DNA of 64,000 bases from Prevotella sp. (GTDB lineage Bacteria; Bacteroidota; Bacteroidia; Bacteroidales; Bacteroidaceae), in NCBI GenBank assembly GCA_017458225.1, contig JAFTFX010000008.1, positions 1-64,000 of the forward strand, written 5' to 3'. Made by a program: the position numbers and the translations under genes. The notes beneath the pieces were generated by a model. The model was not told where the DNA came from. It ran no database searches and saw only the letters and a list, made by a program, of their open reading frames with translations. Of the stretch, positions 25,564 to 34,351 are shown piece by piece (position 1 is the first letter of the stretch; each line of letters opens with the position of its first letter).

Positions 25564-27858
25564 TTAGCGATTTTCTTTGACGAAAATCTTTTTTCCGTTG
25601 CGGATATAGAGTCCCGTCGACGGATTTTTCACTGCCCGGCCGCTCAAATCATAGTAGGTGTTGTTTGTCTGCACCTGCTGCTGTTCGCTCTTGGTATCCT
25701 GAATCTCAGTAGCAATGAATTCCTCCTCAGACATCAAGGGCACTTTCGAGAAGTCCATGTCGCTACCCAGATAATAGCCGCCGATGTTAGTTGGCTGGTT
25801 GTAGCCCACCTGTTCGTGGATACACTGCATGTAGTAGGTATGGTCGCTCATCAGATAAGGCAGCTTATACTGAGTGGGATACCAAGTCGAGAAGATCTTG
25901 ATGTTCTTTAGTTTTGAACCATCGGGCACGATGAACTCCTCGCGCCAGTCGCCGAGCATATCACCATACCAGCCGGGGTTCGACTTTGAACTATTGTTGA
26001 ACGAGATGTCGTAGCGATAGATAGTGAACGTACGACCGTGGGAAAAGCTTTGAACGATGCCCTCGTTGATCATCTGCCTGTTCAGATAGCCGTCGAACCA
26101 GATGCCTGCATTGGCAGAACTTTCCTTTTTGCGATTGCCGTCCTTATACATCTCAGTACCATTCTGGTCGAACAGTTCGTTTCCGTACATCCAGAACTCA
26201 TAGCCTGGAGAACTTGGGTCAACATCGGCAGTCATACAACGACCCATATCATTATCCGACGTTCCATCTTTTTTCCAGATAAGACTACCGTCTTTCGCAT
26301 CGTGGAGTGCAACCTGAGTCTTTCCATTCTCTAAACAGTGGAACACCTGCATGCCTTCGCGGTCAGGTAGAAACTTACCAACATGGTTGGCATCACCATG
26401 ACCCAAGCGAGTTGTCCAAAGGCCTGTACCGTCGTCATCCCATGCACACGAACCATACATTACCTCATCTTTGCCGTCGCCATCCAAGTCGGCTACATTG
26501 AAGGCATGATTACCCTGACCGGCATAGTAGCTGTTATAGTTACCGTCCTTGTTCGTGTCTCTGCCTCCAGGTGTGTCAGTGTCAAGTTTCCACATGCGCG
26601 ACAACGAGCACTCCAGTCCTCTGTCAGCATCGGGAGTACGCAGGAATTCCCATGCTTCTACTACCGTACGGCCATAAACACCTCGTCCCAGAAACACCTG
26701 CAGCCCCTTGCCTTTGAACGAAGCAACACCCAAACGAAGTGAGTTTGCAAGTTTCCAATAGTATTTCTTCTCACGAGGATCCCACTTCCAGTCGTTCTCA
26801 TACCAGTTGGCAGCCAACTCAGCAGGAGTCTGTCCCTCTACACCGCGACAGATAAAGTTATTTCGCGCCAGTTCCCTGCCAGTTTTTCCATCAATGACCG
26901 AGAAGAACTCCGGACCACCATAGCCTTTCGAGCCATCACCCGTATAGTGACCTGAAGGCCAGATGTCGCGGTAGTCGGTCTTACCGTCGCCGTCGGTATC
27001 AGGGATTTCCTTACCGTCACCAAAGACAGTGCCTTCACCCGTTTTTGTAACCACCTCGGCACAGCCGTCGCCATCGAGGTCGGCCACAGCAAAGTTAATC
27101 GAGTTGCCTGCAATGATGTTCGGACCCGATTTTACGCGCCACAGGAAGGTTCCGTCAAGTTTATAGGCATCAAAGATGGCAATGTGCTTGGCTCGCTTGT
27201 CGCTGTCGCCTGCTCCCTCACTGGTACCAGTCACATTGCCATTGGCATCGTAGTAGGTGAGCAGTCGCTTCACCACCACTTCCATCACGCCGTCGCCGTC
27301 GAGATCGCCCACGGAGCAGTCGTTGGCCTGATATTTGAACTCATTAGGATAGTCACTGCAATCGTCGGTAGAAACCAAAGGAATAGTGATGTAGGGCAGT
27401 TTGTCCTTCCACAAACGTTCATCAATCACAACCGAGTCAAGTGCAGCTTCACGCAGGGCCTGCTTGTCTGCTGCCTTTGAAACAGCGAAAGGTGGTGTTC
27501 CCGCAAAAAAATCTCCACGAACCAAATAATATACAGTAGAAGATGTGGGTAAAGTCAATTGGCAACAGGTTGCGTCCTTGATATTATATGCTTTTCTTCC
27601 CAAAGAGCCATCAGGCTGAGAAGCCGCACGACTATACAGATGGAACGAGGTATCCCACGTGTCAGTCGGAAGCATACGCCAGCTAATCAACAACTTCCCT
27701 ATATCATTCAAATAAGCATTTCCGCTTGTGCTCACCTCAGAATTGCCACACACCGATGCCCACATACCACGCTGGCCTTGAAAGGTCGCCATCGGCAGCT
27801 GTGCATTAATCACCATAGATGAAACAGCCACTGCCATTAACAAAAAAATCTTTTTCAT
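25564..27858 (-). CDS. exported rhamnogalacturonan lyase, polysaccharide lyase family 11
   Basis: A 764-residue secreted enzyme. The signal peptide ends VINAQ (about residue 19). The PL11 propeller follows with repeated Asp-rich calcium loops such as VGDLDGDGVMEVVVKR, AVADLDGDGCAEVVTK and VADLDGDGKDEVMYG. PL11 enzymes cleave the rhamnose-galacturonate backbone of rhamnogalacturonan I in pectin. The C-terminus YYDLSGRAVKNPSTGLYI is the Prevotella-type tail, suggesting surface or secreted delivery. No SusC/SusD pair or other pectinase lies nearby, so it sits outside a polysaccharide utilisation locus. Confidence 0.92.
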   Translation of the reverse strand: MKKIFLLMAVAVSSMVINAQLPMATFQGQRGMWASVCGNSEVSTSGNAYLNDIGKLLISWRMLPTDTWDTSFHLYSRAASQPDGSLGRKAYNIKDATCCQLTLPTSSTVYYLVRGDFFAGTPPFAVSKAADKQALREAALDSVVIDERLWKDKLPYITIPLVSTDDCSDYPNEFKYQANDCSVGDLDGDGVMEVVVKRLLTYYDANGNVTGTSEGAGDSDKRAKHIAIFDAYKLDGTFLWRVKSGPNIIAGNSINFAVADLDGDGCAEVVTKTGEGTVFGDGKEIPDTDGDGKTDYRDIWPSGHYTGDGSKGYGGPEFFSVIDGKTGRELARNNFICRGVEGQTPAELAANWYENDWKWDPREKKYYWKLANSLRLGVASFKGKGLQVFLGRGVYGRTVVEAWEFLRTPDADRGLECSLSRMWKLDTDTPGGRDTNKDGNYNSYYAGQGNHAFNVADLDGDGKDEVMYGSCAWDDDGTGLWTTRLGHGDANHVGKFLPDREGMQVFHCLENGKTQVALHDAKDGSLIWKKDGTSDNDMGRCMTADVDPSSPGYEFWMYGNELFDQNGTEMYKDGNRKKESSANAGIWFDGYLNRQMINEGIVQSFSHGRTFTIYRYDISFNNSSKSNPGWYGDMLGDWREEFIVPDGSKLKNIKIFSTWYPTQYKLPYLMSDHTYYMQCIHEQVGYNQPTNIGGYYLGSDMDFSKVPLMSEEEFIATEIQDTKSEQQQVQTNNTYYDLSGRAVKNPSTGLYIRNGKKIFVKENR

Positions 27859-27894
27859 ACTGTTCTAGTTTTTAGTTCTTTTGATTTCTACCGG

Positions 27895-27902
27895 CAAAAG
27901 TA
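27895..27902 (-). promoter_or_regulatory. -7 element of PL11 gene
   Basis: TACTTTTG on the minus strand, 36 bases before the ATG at 27858. The inverted repeat at 27923-27960 lies just upstream. Confidence 0.6.
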
Positions 27903-27922
27903 CGCAATACCTTTTTTATATA

Positions 27923-27960
27923 TGCGGACAATCGTACAAAAAATCGTAAAATTGTCCGCA
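27923..27960. promoter_or_regulatory. inverted repeat, possible operator or OPT terminator
   Basis: TGCGGACAAT (27923-27932) and ATTGTCCGCA (27951-27960) form perfect 10-bp arms around two inner ATCGTA copies. It is 26 bases past the OPT stop and about 20 bases upstream of the PL11 -7. It could be a regulator site or end the OPT transcript; there is no strong T-tract. Confidence 0.5.
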
Positions 27961-27986
27961 CTTTGTCTTTTTCAAGCCACTTGTCA

Positions 27987-30017
27987 TTATTTCTTCGACA
28001 CGTTTGTAGCCTTAACGAAATAGATAATCAGCAGGACGTATGCAACCAATGCACACAATTCCGATAGCGGGTTGGCCAGCCACGACTCACTGATGGGGTT
28101 GAACCCGCCAAAGCGCAACAGGGCACTCACCACGCCCATCAACGCGCCACCAGCAATGAAGCCCGAAGCTATCAGCGTGCCTTTCTCGCCACGGGCATCG
28201 TTCACCGCTTTATCTTTGGATCGCGTTGTCACATACCAGTTGATGGCACCGCCCACCAGCAGCGGGGTGTTCAGTTCCAAGGGAATGAACATGCCCAGGG
28301 CGAAAGGCAGCGCCGGCACCTTGCAGAGTGTGAGCACAACGGCCAGCACGGCACCAATGGCATAGAGCAGCCACGGTGCCCCCACTCCGTTCATCAAGGG
28401 ATCGATAACGGCAGCCATCGCATTTGCCTGCGGAGCAGCCAGCTGTCCTGAGGCAAAGCCATAGGTCTCATTGAGCAGCATCATCACACCTCCTACCGTG
28501 GCTGCTGAGACAAGTGTGCCCAAGAACTTCCACGTTTCCTGCTTTCGAGGGGTCGTTCCTAACCAATAGCCAATCTTCAGGTCGGTGATGAAGGCACCCG
28601 ACATAGCCAGCGCCGTGCAGACCACGCCACCCATGATGAGGGCTGCCACCATACCGCTGGTACCGTTGAGTCCCACGCCCACCATGACCACTGAGGCCAG
28701 AATGAGTGTCATCAGGGTCATGCCGCTGACAGGATTCGAGCCCACGATGGCAATTGCATTGGCAGCCACCGTAGTAAACAGGAAGGCGATGACGGCCACC
28801 AACACGATAGCAACCAAAGCCTGAAGCAAATTACCATCCATCACCCCAAACCAGAAGAACAGGAAGGTGACAAGGATGGTTACAGCCGATGAAATGGCGA
28901 TAAATTTAAGAGAAAGGTCTTGGCTGGTTCTCGGAGTGCTCGAATTATTCGGAGTGCTCTGATCACTCTGATTATTCAGAGTATTCTGATTACTCAGATT
29001 ATTCTGACTGCTCTGAGAAATTCTCGACACGGCACCCTTGATGATATCCCAGCTTCTGATGATACCTATGACACCAGCCATAGCAATAGCACCGATACCG
29101 ATAGACTTGCCATATGCACGGAAAATTTGTTCAGGCGACATATCGCCGACAGCCATCGTGATAGAGGGGTCCCACTGGTTCAACACATCGCTGCCAAAGA
29201 CCATTGCCATGCCGGGCACTACCAGCCACCACACGGCAAACGAGCCCAGACAGATAATCAGCGCGTACTTAAAACCTATAATATAGCCTAAGCCCAGTAC
29301 GGCAGCACCCGTGTTCACCTTGAACACCAGCTTAGCATGCTCGGCCAAATCCTGACCGAAGCCCACCACTCTACTGGTGAAGTTCTCGTTCCACCAACCA
29401 AACGTAGCCACAATGAAATCGTAGATTCCGCCTACCAGTCCTGCAATCAGCAGCGGCTTGGCCTGACCACCACCCTTTGCGCCACTCACCAGCACCTGCG
29501 TGGTGGCCGTAGCCTCAGGGAAAGGATACTTGCCATGCATATCGCTGACGAAATACTTGCGGAACGGAATGAGGAACAGAATGCCAAGAATGCCACCCAA
29601 GAGGGATGCAAAGAAAATCTTCAGAAACGATGCCGACATCTCAGGATATTTTGCCTGCAGGATATAGATGGCTGGCAATGTGAAGATGGCACCGGCCACA
29701 ATGGCACCCGAACAGGCACCTATCGACTGGATGATAACATTCTCGCCCAGTGCCTTGTTGCGCTTGGCAGCCGTACTCACACCCACCGCAATGATAGCAA
29801 TGGGGATGGCAGCCTCGAACACCTGACCCACCTTCAGTCCCAGATAGGCGGCAGCGGCCGAGAAAAGCATCGCCATCAGTACGCCCCACGTCACCGACCA
29901 CGTGTTCACTTCCGGATAGACACCTCGTGGCGACATCAGCGGCTCATATTGTTCACCTTCCTTCAGTTCCCTGAATGCATTCTCGGGCAACTGGCTTTTT
30001 ACTTCAAAATCTTCCAT
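27987..30017 (-). CDS. OPT family oligopeptide transporter
   Basis: A 676-residue polytopic protein with many hydrophobic segments. TWGVLMAMLFSAAAAYLGLKVGQVFEAAIPIAI near the start and GSNPVSGMTLMTL are recognised OPT features. OPT proteins import small peptides or metal chelates with protons. About residues 328-362 form a Ser/Asn/Gln-rich loop (QSSQNNLSNQNTLNNQSDQS) encoded by degenerate TTATTCAGA-like DNA repeats, not expected in the family core and probably a cytoplasmic loop expansion. The aminotransferase lies 66 bases upstream, but co-transcription is uncertain. Confidence 0.88.
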   Translation of the reverse strand: MEDFEVKSQLPENAFRELKEGEQYEPLMSPRGVYPEVNTWSVTWGVLMAMLFSAAAAYLGLKVGQVFEAAIPIAIIAVGVSTAAKRNKALGENVIIQSIGACSGAIVAGAIFTLPAIYILQAKYPEMSASFLKIFFASLLGGILGILFLIPFRKYFVSDMHGKYPFPEATATTQVLVSGAKGGGQAKPLLIAGLVGGIYDFIVATFGWWNENFTSRVVGFGQDLAEHAKLVFKVNTGAAVLGLGYIIGFKYALIICLGSFAVWWLVVPGMAMVFGSDVLNQWDPSITMAVGDMSPEQIFRAYGKSIGIGAIAMAGVIGIIRSWDIIKGAVSRISQSSQNNLSNQNTLNNQSDQSTPNNSSTPRTSQDLSLKFIAISSAVTILVTFLFFWFGVMDGNLLQALVAIVLVAVIAFLFTTVAANAIAIVGSNPVSGMTLMTLILASVVMVGVGLNGTSGMVAALIMGGVVCTALAMSGAFITDLKIGYWLGTTPRKQETWKFLGTLVSAATVGGVMMLLNETYGFASGQLAAPQANAMAAVIDPLMNGVGAPWLLYAIGAVLAVVLTLCKVPALPFALGMFIPLELNTPLLVGGAINWYVTTRSKDKAVNDARGEKGTLIASGFIAGGALMGVVSALLRFGGFNPISESWLANPLSELCALVAYVLLIIYFVKATNVSKK

Positions 30018-30083
30018 TTCATCGACGTTTTTTATCGGTTCACAAAAAGTTCACTTTTCATTTAACAAAAACTTAACGGCTAC

Positions 30084-31277
30084 TTAAAAACAGTTAGCAA
30101 GCACCTGTTTGATACGCCGCAGACCTTCCATCAGCTGACTGCGCGGACAGGCAATATTCAGTCGGATGAAGCCTTCACCAGTTGTCTGCCCGTACATCGT
30201 GCCCGAATTGACCCACACATGGGCTTCATTCAATAGTTTTTCCGCGATTTCATCGCTGGAAAGACCAGTCGGGCGGATATCTACCCACACCAGATAAGTG
30301 CCTTCCAACGGAGTCACCTTCAACTGGGGCAGTTCGTGGGCAAAGAAGTCACAAAGGGCTTCATAGTTCTGATAGATATACTCGCAAAGACTGTCAAGCC
30401 ACTCCTCGCTCTCATTGTAGGCTGCCTGCAGAGCCACCACGCCAAAGGGATTCACGTCGCACACCTCGTTGATATTGATGGCGCGGTCTATTCTGCGCCG
30501 CCAGGAAGGATTGGAACAGATGATGTTAGCAATCTGAAGTCCTGCCGTGTTGAACGACTTTGACGGCGAGGTGCAGACAATGGCGTTATCCATGTGGCAA
30601 ACCGTTCCGTATGGCACGTAGCGACAGCCGCGATAGGTCAGTTCGTTGTGGATCTCGTCGCTCACCACGATGACGTTGTTTTCCTTACATATATTATATA
30701 CGCGCGCGAGTTCCTCATGCGTCCACACCCTGCCTGCCGGATTGTGCGGATTGCAGAGAATGAGCAGTTTGGCACGCGGCGAACGGGCTTTCTGCTCCAG
30801 ATCGTCGAAATCCATCGTGTAGCGTTGGTCACTGCCAAGGTGCAACGCATTCTCCACCACCTTGCAACCGTTGTTGCGCACCGACGAGAAGAAGCAGTTG
30901 TAGACAGGTGTCTGCAGGATAACCTCATCGCTGGGTTCGGTGAAAGCCTTCACGATGACCGATAAAGCCGGCACCACACCCGAGGTGTATTGAATCCACT
31001 TGCGCTCTATCTCCCACTGATGGCGACGACGGAACCATGAAATAATGGCATCGTAGTAGCTTTCAGGCACGTGGGTATAGCCAAACACGCCATGCTCCAC
31101 ACGCTGTTGTAGTGCACGGATAACGGCCGGTGCCGTCTGGAAGTCCATGTCGGCTACCCAAAGAGGAATCATATCCTCTGGCAGTGGTCTGTCCTCTGAT
31201 TGACTGGGAATTTCTTCATCCCATTTCACGCACCCGCTCCCACGCCTTGTCACCGTTTTGTCAAAATCGTACTTCAT
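30084..31277 (-). CDS. MalY/PatB-type PLP-dependent aminotransferase (cystathionine beta-lyase-like)
   Basis: A 397-residue fold-type I PLP enzyme. MIPLWVADMDFQTAPAV and FGYTHVPESYYDAI are MalY/PatB signatures. ILCNPHNPAGRVWTHEEL and VVSDEIHNEL hold the cofactor-binding Asn and Asp, and CTSPSKSFNTAGLQ the Schiff-base Lys. The family cleaves C-S bonds of cystathionine or cysteine, or transaminates. Its ATG overlaps the upstream DUF3737 stop by four bases, so the two are translated together; functional logic with DUF3737 is unclear. Confidence 0.92.
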   Translation of the reverse strand: MKYDFDKTVTRRGSGCVKWDEEIPSQSEDRPLPEDMIPLWVADMDFQTAPAVIRALQQRVEHGVFGYTHVPESYYDAIISWFRRRHQWEIERKWIQYTSGVVPALSVIVKAFTEPSDEVILQTPVYNCFFSSVRNNGCKVVENALHLGSDQRYTMDFDDLEQKARSPRAKLLILCNPHNPAGRVWTHEELARVYNICKENNVIVVSDEIHNELTYRGCRYVPYGTVCHMDNAIVCTSPSKSFNTAGLQIANIICSNPSWRRRIDRAININEVCDVNPFGVVALQAAYNESEEWLDSLCEYIYQNYEALCDFFAHELPQLKVTPLEGTYLVWVDIRPTGLSSDEIAEKLLNEAHVWVNSGTMYGQTTGEGFIRLNIACPRSQLMEGLRRIKQVLANCF

Positions 31278-32119
31278 TTTCTCGTCTCTATCACGCAGTT
31301 TGCCGGCTGTTTAATATTACCGTCGATAGTCACCGAGCCGATGGAATCGGCCAAAATATGTCCACTCGTGGGGTTCTTGATATTCTCGATATGTCCCTTG
31401 ATATCAGCCTCAACGCACGAATATTCGAACACGCGGTCGCAGGCCTTGTCGAAAGTACAGTTCTCCAGCACCAGTTGGTCGGCGTAGCAGAGCAGCTGTT
31501 CGCCTGCCAGCTGACAATTCACCAAGCGCACGTTCTTAGAGTGCCAAGCCAGATATTCACCGTCAAGGAAAGAGTCGTAGATGGTGATGTTCTCGCACTC
31601 CCAGAACGAGTCCTTCGTCACGATGTGCGCATTGTGCAGCTCCACGTTCTTGCAATACTGGAACACATACTTCGAATCGCTCTTCAGTCCGTCGATGCGC
31701 ACGTTTTCGCAGAACATGAAGGGATAGGTGCCGTCGTGCAACTCCAGATTCTTTGCCTCGATGTTGCGACAGCGCCAGAAGGTCTCGTCGGCATCGTTGA
31801 TGACCACATTCTCCAGTTGTATATCGTGCATCTCGCGGAACATCTTCGGACCGTCGATGCGCGTATTGGTCATCACCAGGTTGTCGCTGTACCACAGTGC
31901 CGAACGGGCTCCGGCATCAAACTGACAATTATTGATCTTGAAGCCGTGGACATGCCAGAAGGGATATTTTCCCCACAAATGACAACCCTCAGCCTCAATG
32001 TTCGAACACTCCTTGATGCCGCTCTCGCCCTCACCAATCGTCACCTGCTCCAAGCGCAGATTATGGCACTCGAAAAGTGGGCGTTCTCCTTCAAAATGTT
32101 GATTACGTATTGTTTCCAT
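31274..32119 (-). CDS. DUF3737 family right-handed repeat protein
   Basis: A 281-residue protein, start set at METIRNQHFEGERPLF, where family homology begins; the frame stays open to 32200 but would run into the upstream gene. It consists of repeated units of about 20 residues (for example FWHVHGFKINNCQFDAGARS, WYSDNLVMTNTRIDG, FEYSCVEADIKG), suggesting a solenoid or beta-helix. It has no signal peptide. Function is unknown. It lies 13 bases after the GT4 gene and overlaps the aminotransferase by ATGA, giving a compact three-gene unit. Confidence 0.85.
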   Translation of the reverse strand: METIRNQHFEGERPLFECHNLRLEQVTIGEGESGIKECSNIEAEGCHLWGKYPFWHVHGFKINNCQFDAGARSALWYSDNLVMTNTRIDGPKMFREMHDIQLENVVINDADETFWRCRNIEAKNLELHDGTYPFMFCENVRIDGLKSDSKYVFQYCKNVELHNAHIVTKDSFWECENITIYDSFLDGEYLAWHSKNVRLVNCQLAGEQLLCYADQLVLENCTFDKACDRVFEYSCVEADIKGHIENIKNPTSGHILADSIGSVTIDGNIKQPANCVIETRK

Positions 32120-32132
32120 TATGATTATATTT

Positions 32133-33281
32133 TTAAGTAAGTTCAGTATAAATGGCTGCAAAGCGTTGGGCGGCATCGTTGTTTTCGAAGCGTCGCACAT
32201 AGTCGAGGCTCCGTTCTATGCGCACCTCGCGGCCTTCGGCTCCTCGCAGCACCTGCTGCAGAGCAGCCGCCAACCCCTCGGCATCGTCGGGATCAACGTA
32301 GAGACTGTCTGGGCCGCCCGCCTCCTCCAAACAAGATCCAGTACAGGCCACCACAGGCAAGCCCATGCGGATGGCCTCGATGATGGGGATGCCAAAGCCC
32401 TCATAGCGAGAAGGATAGACGAACGCCTCGGCCAGTTCGTAGAGGGCAGGCAGATCATCGTCGGGCACACCGTGAAGCAGGTACAGCCGGTGGGCCAGTT
32501 GATGGCGCTCAGCATAGTCGACCACCTGCTTGGCATACTTTGTGCTGCGCCCCACCAGCACCAGATGCACCTCGTCGGGCAACCAAGCAAGAGCCTTGAC
32601 GGCCAGCAACGTGTTCTTGCGCTCCTCGATGGAGCCCACGCTTAATATGAAACGCTCAGAGAGTTTGTATCGAACTCGAACAGCGTTTGATGCAAATGCA
32701 TCGTGCGTTTGATGGAAACGCTGCGCACAGCTCTGATAGACCAGGTCGATGTGTTCCTTCTCAACACCGCCCAACTCACAGATATCGCGCCGCGTGCACT
32801 CGCTGATGGCCACGATACGGTCGGCTTCGCGAAGGGTCTGAAAGAACTTGCGCTTATAGATGAGTACGTCAATCGGATTGTAGTATTCTGGATGGCGCAT
32901 GAAGATGAGGTCGTGAATAGTGACCACCGTCTTGATGCCGCTCTTGCGGATGCCTACGGGCAGTTCGCCCGACAGGCCATGAAACACCTGCACACCGTCG
33001 GCCTGCAACTGGCTGACGATGCCCCTTGAACGCCAGTAGGACTTGTAGAGCGAGAAAAGGGGAGAGGGAAGTGAGGAGAGAGGATAGACGTAGTGCAGGT
33101 TCTGCCGTTCAGGCACCTGCTGGCGGAGGTTGTCGCGCCCACGGTCAGGAGCATACAGGCGAAGGTCGAACTCACTGAAAGCCGCCAGGTCGTTCACCAG
33201 TGTGCGCCCATAGCTGCCCAGTCCGGTGCCATTCCTCACAATGCGCTTAGCATCGAAACCTACGGTGATTGGATGTTTCAT
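32133..33281 (-). CDS. GT4 family glycosyltransferase
   Basis: A 382-residue GT-B enzyme. The start region FDAKRIVRNGTGLGSYGRTL is a donor/acceptor glycine loop. RFILSVGSIEERKNTLLAVKA and YPSRYEGFGIPIIEAIRMGLPVVA provide the E-x7-E motif of retaining GT4 enzymes using nucleotide sugars. It is probably cytoplasmic or peripheral, acting in cell-surface glycan assembly. It heads the unit with DUF3737 and the aminotransferase. The -7 element ends 4 bases upstream of the ATG, so translation is probably leaderless. Confidence 0.92.
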   Translation of the reverse strand: MKHPITVGFDAKRIVRNGTGLGSYGRTLVNDLAAFSEFDLRLYAPDRGRDNLRQQVPERQNLHYVYPLSSLPSPLFSLYKSYWRSRGIVSQLQADGVQVFHGLSGELPVGIRKSGIKTVVTIHDLIFMRHPEYYNPIDVLIYKRKFFQTLREADRIVAISECTRRDICELGGVEKEHIDLVYQSCAQRFHQTHDAFASNAVRVRYKLSERFILSVGSIEERKNTLLAVKALAWLPDEVHLVLVGRSTKYAKQVVDYAERHQLAHRLYLLHGVPDDDLPALYELAEAFVYPSRYEGFGIPIIEAIRMGLPVVACTGSCLEEAGGPDSLYVDPDDAEGLAAALQQVLRGAEGREVRIERSLDYVRRFENNDAAQRFAAIYTELT

Positions 33282-33285
33282 GGTG

Positions 33286-33293
33286 CAAAGGTA
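33286..33293 (-). promoter_or_regulatory. -7 element of GT4-DUF3737-aminotransferase unit
   Basis: TACCTTTG on the minus strand, with only 4 bases between it and the ATG at 33281. A leaderless transcript is predicted. Confidence 0.6.
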
Positions 33294-33347
33294 TAGAAAA
33301 AAAGATAAAAAGCGTGCTCAAATTCCTATATTTTCAGAAATAATATG

Positions 33348-33355
33348 TACTTTTG
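33348..33355 (+). promoter_or_regulatory. -7 element of GT2-CotH-OMP unit
   Basis: TACTTTTG, 28 bases upstream of the GT2 ATG, divergent from the GT4 promoter. Confidence 0.6.
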
Positions 33356-33383
33356 CGCTCGAAAAGCTTAACTGCGAAGAATC

Positions 33384-34316
33384 ATGAAGAGAGTCACCAT
33401 ACTGCTTCCTGCCTATAACGAAGAGGCTTCGTTTCCATTGATAACCGAGCGTATGAACCAGGTGGTAGCCGACAACCCCGACTACGAGTGGGAGTTCCTG
33501 CTGGTCAACGACGGAAGTACTGACAACACCCTCCAGCAGATGATACGGCTGCACGAAAGAGACCCGCGCTTCAGCTACGTAGACCTTTCGCGCAACTATG
33601 GAAAGGAAATCGCCATGATGGCCGGCTTCGACTATGCCACCGGCGATGCCCTCATCATCATGGATGCCGACATGCAGCACCCCGTCGACGTGATTCCTGA
33701 GATGCTGCGCTACTGGGAAGAGGGCTACGACGATGTCTACGCACAGCGACAGGCCAGCAAGGAGTCGTGGCTGAAGCGGAAGACCTCGCACTGGTATTAC
33801 GGACTGTTGCAGTCGATGACGAAGATTCCCATCCAGAAAGACACGGGCGACTTCCGCCTGCTGGACCGTTCCTGCATAGAAGCGCTGAAGCAGATGCGCG
33901 AGACGGAGCGCAACACCAAGGGCATGTATTCGTGGATAGGATTCCACAAGAAAGGCATCTTCTATCAGCAGCAGCTACGACAGGAGGGCACGAGCAAGTG
34001 GAGCACCCTCTCGCTGCTGAACCTTGCCCTGAACGGCATCACTTCGTTCACAACGGCACCCCTGCGCCTGGCTTCCATCATGGGAATCATCGTTTCGCTT
34101 GTCGCCTTCATCTACCTTATTTATATTATAGTAGTCACCAACCTGTATGGCGAACCCGTGCAGGGCTATCCCACCATCATGGTGACCATGCTGTTCCTGG
34201 GCGGCGTGCAGCTGTTAGGCATCGGCATCATAGGCGAATACTTGGGAAGGGTGTTCAACGAGGTAAAAGGGCGACCCGGCTATTTCATCAACTCGTACAA
34301 CGGAAAGCGGAAGTAA
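33384..34316 (+). CDS. GT2 family membrane glycosyltransferase (ArnC/GtrB-like)
   Basis: A 310-residue protein. The GT-A domain has VTILLPAYNEEASFPL, VNDGSTDNT and MDADMQHP (the DxD metal site). Two transmembrane helices follow (about 230-255 and 268-290), then GEYLGRVFNEVKGRPGYFI. This layout matches polyprenyl-phosphate glycosyltransferases such as GtrB and ArnC, which load a sugar onto undecaprenyl phosphate for use outside the membrane. A GT87 enzyme nearby could use such a lipid-linked donor. The next gene is close downstream. Confidence 0.93.
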   Translation: MKRVTILLPAYNEEASFPLITERMNQVVADNPDYEWEFLLVNDGSTDNTLQQMIRLHERDPRFSYVDLSRNYGKEIAMMAGFDYATGDALIIMDADMQHPVDVIPEMLRYWEEGYDDVYAQRQASKESWLKRKTSHWYYGLLQSMTKIPIQKDTGDFRLLDRSCIEALKQMRETERNTKGMYSWIGFHKKGIFYQQQLRQEGTSKWSTLSLLNLALNGITSFTTAPLRLASIMGIIVSLVAFIYLIYIIVVTNLYGEPVQGYPTIMVTMLFLGGVQLLGIGIIGEYLGRVFNEVKGRPGYFINSYNGKRK

Positions 34317-34351
34317 TCACGATGAGAGTCCACTTGCCACTTGAAGAGCGG

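Noticed and set aside
33767-34351. Long upstream extension of the CotH protein
   Set aside because: It overlaps the GT2 coding sequence in another frame; the lipoprotein signal defines the start.
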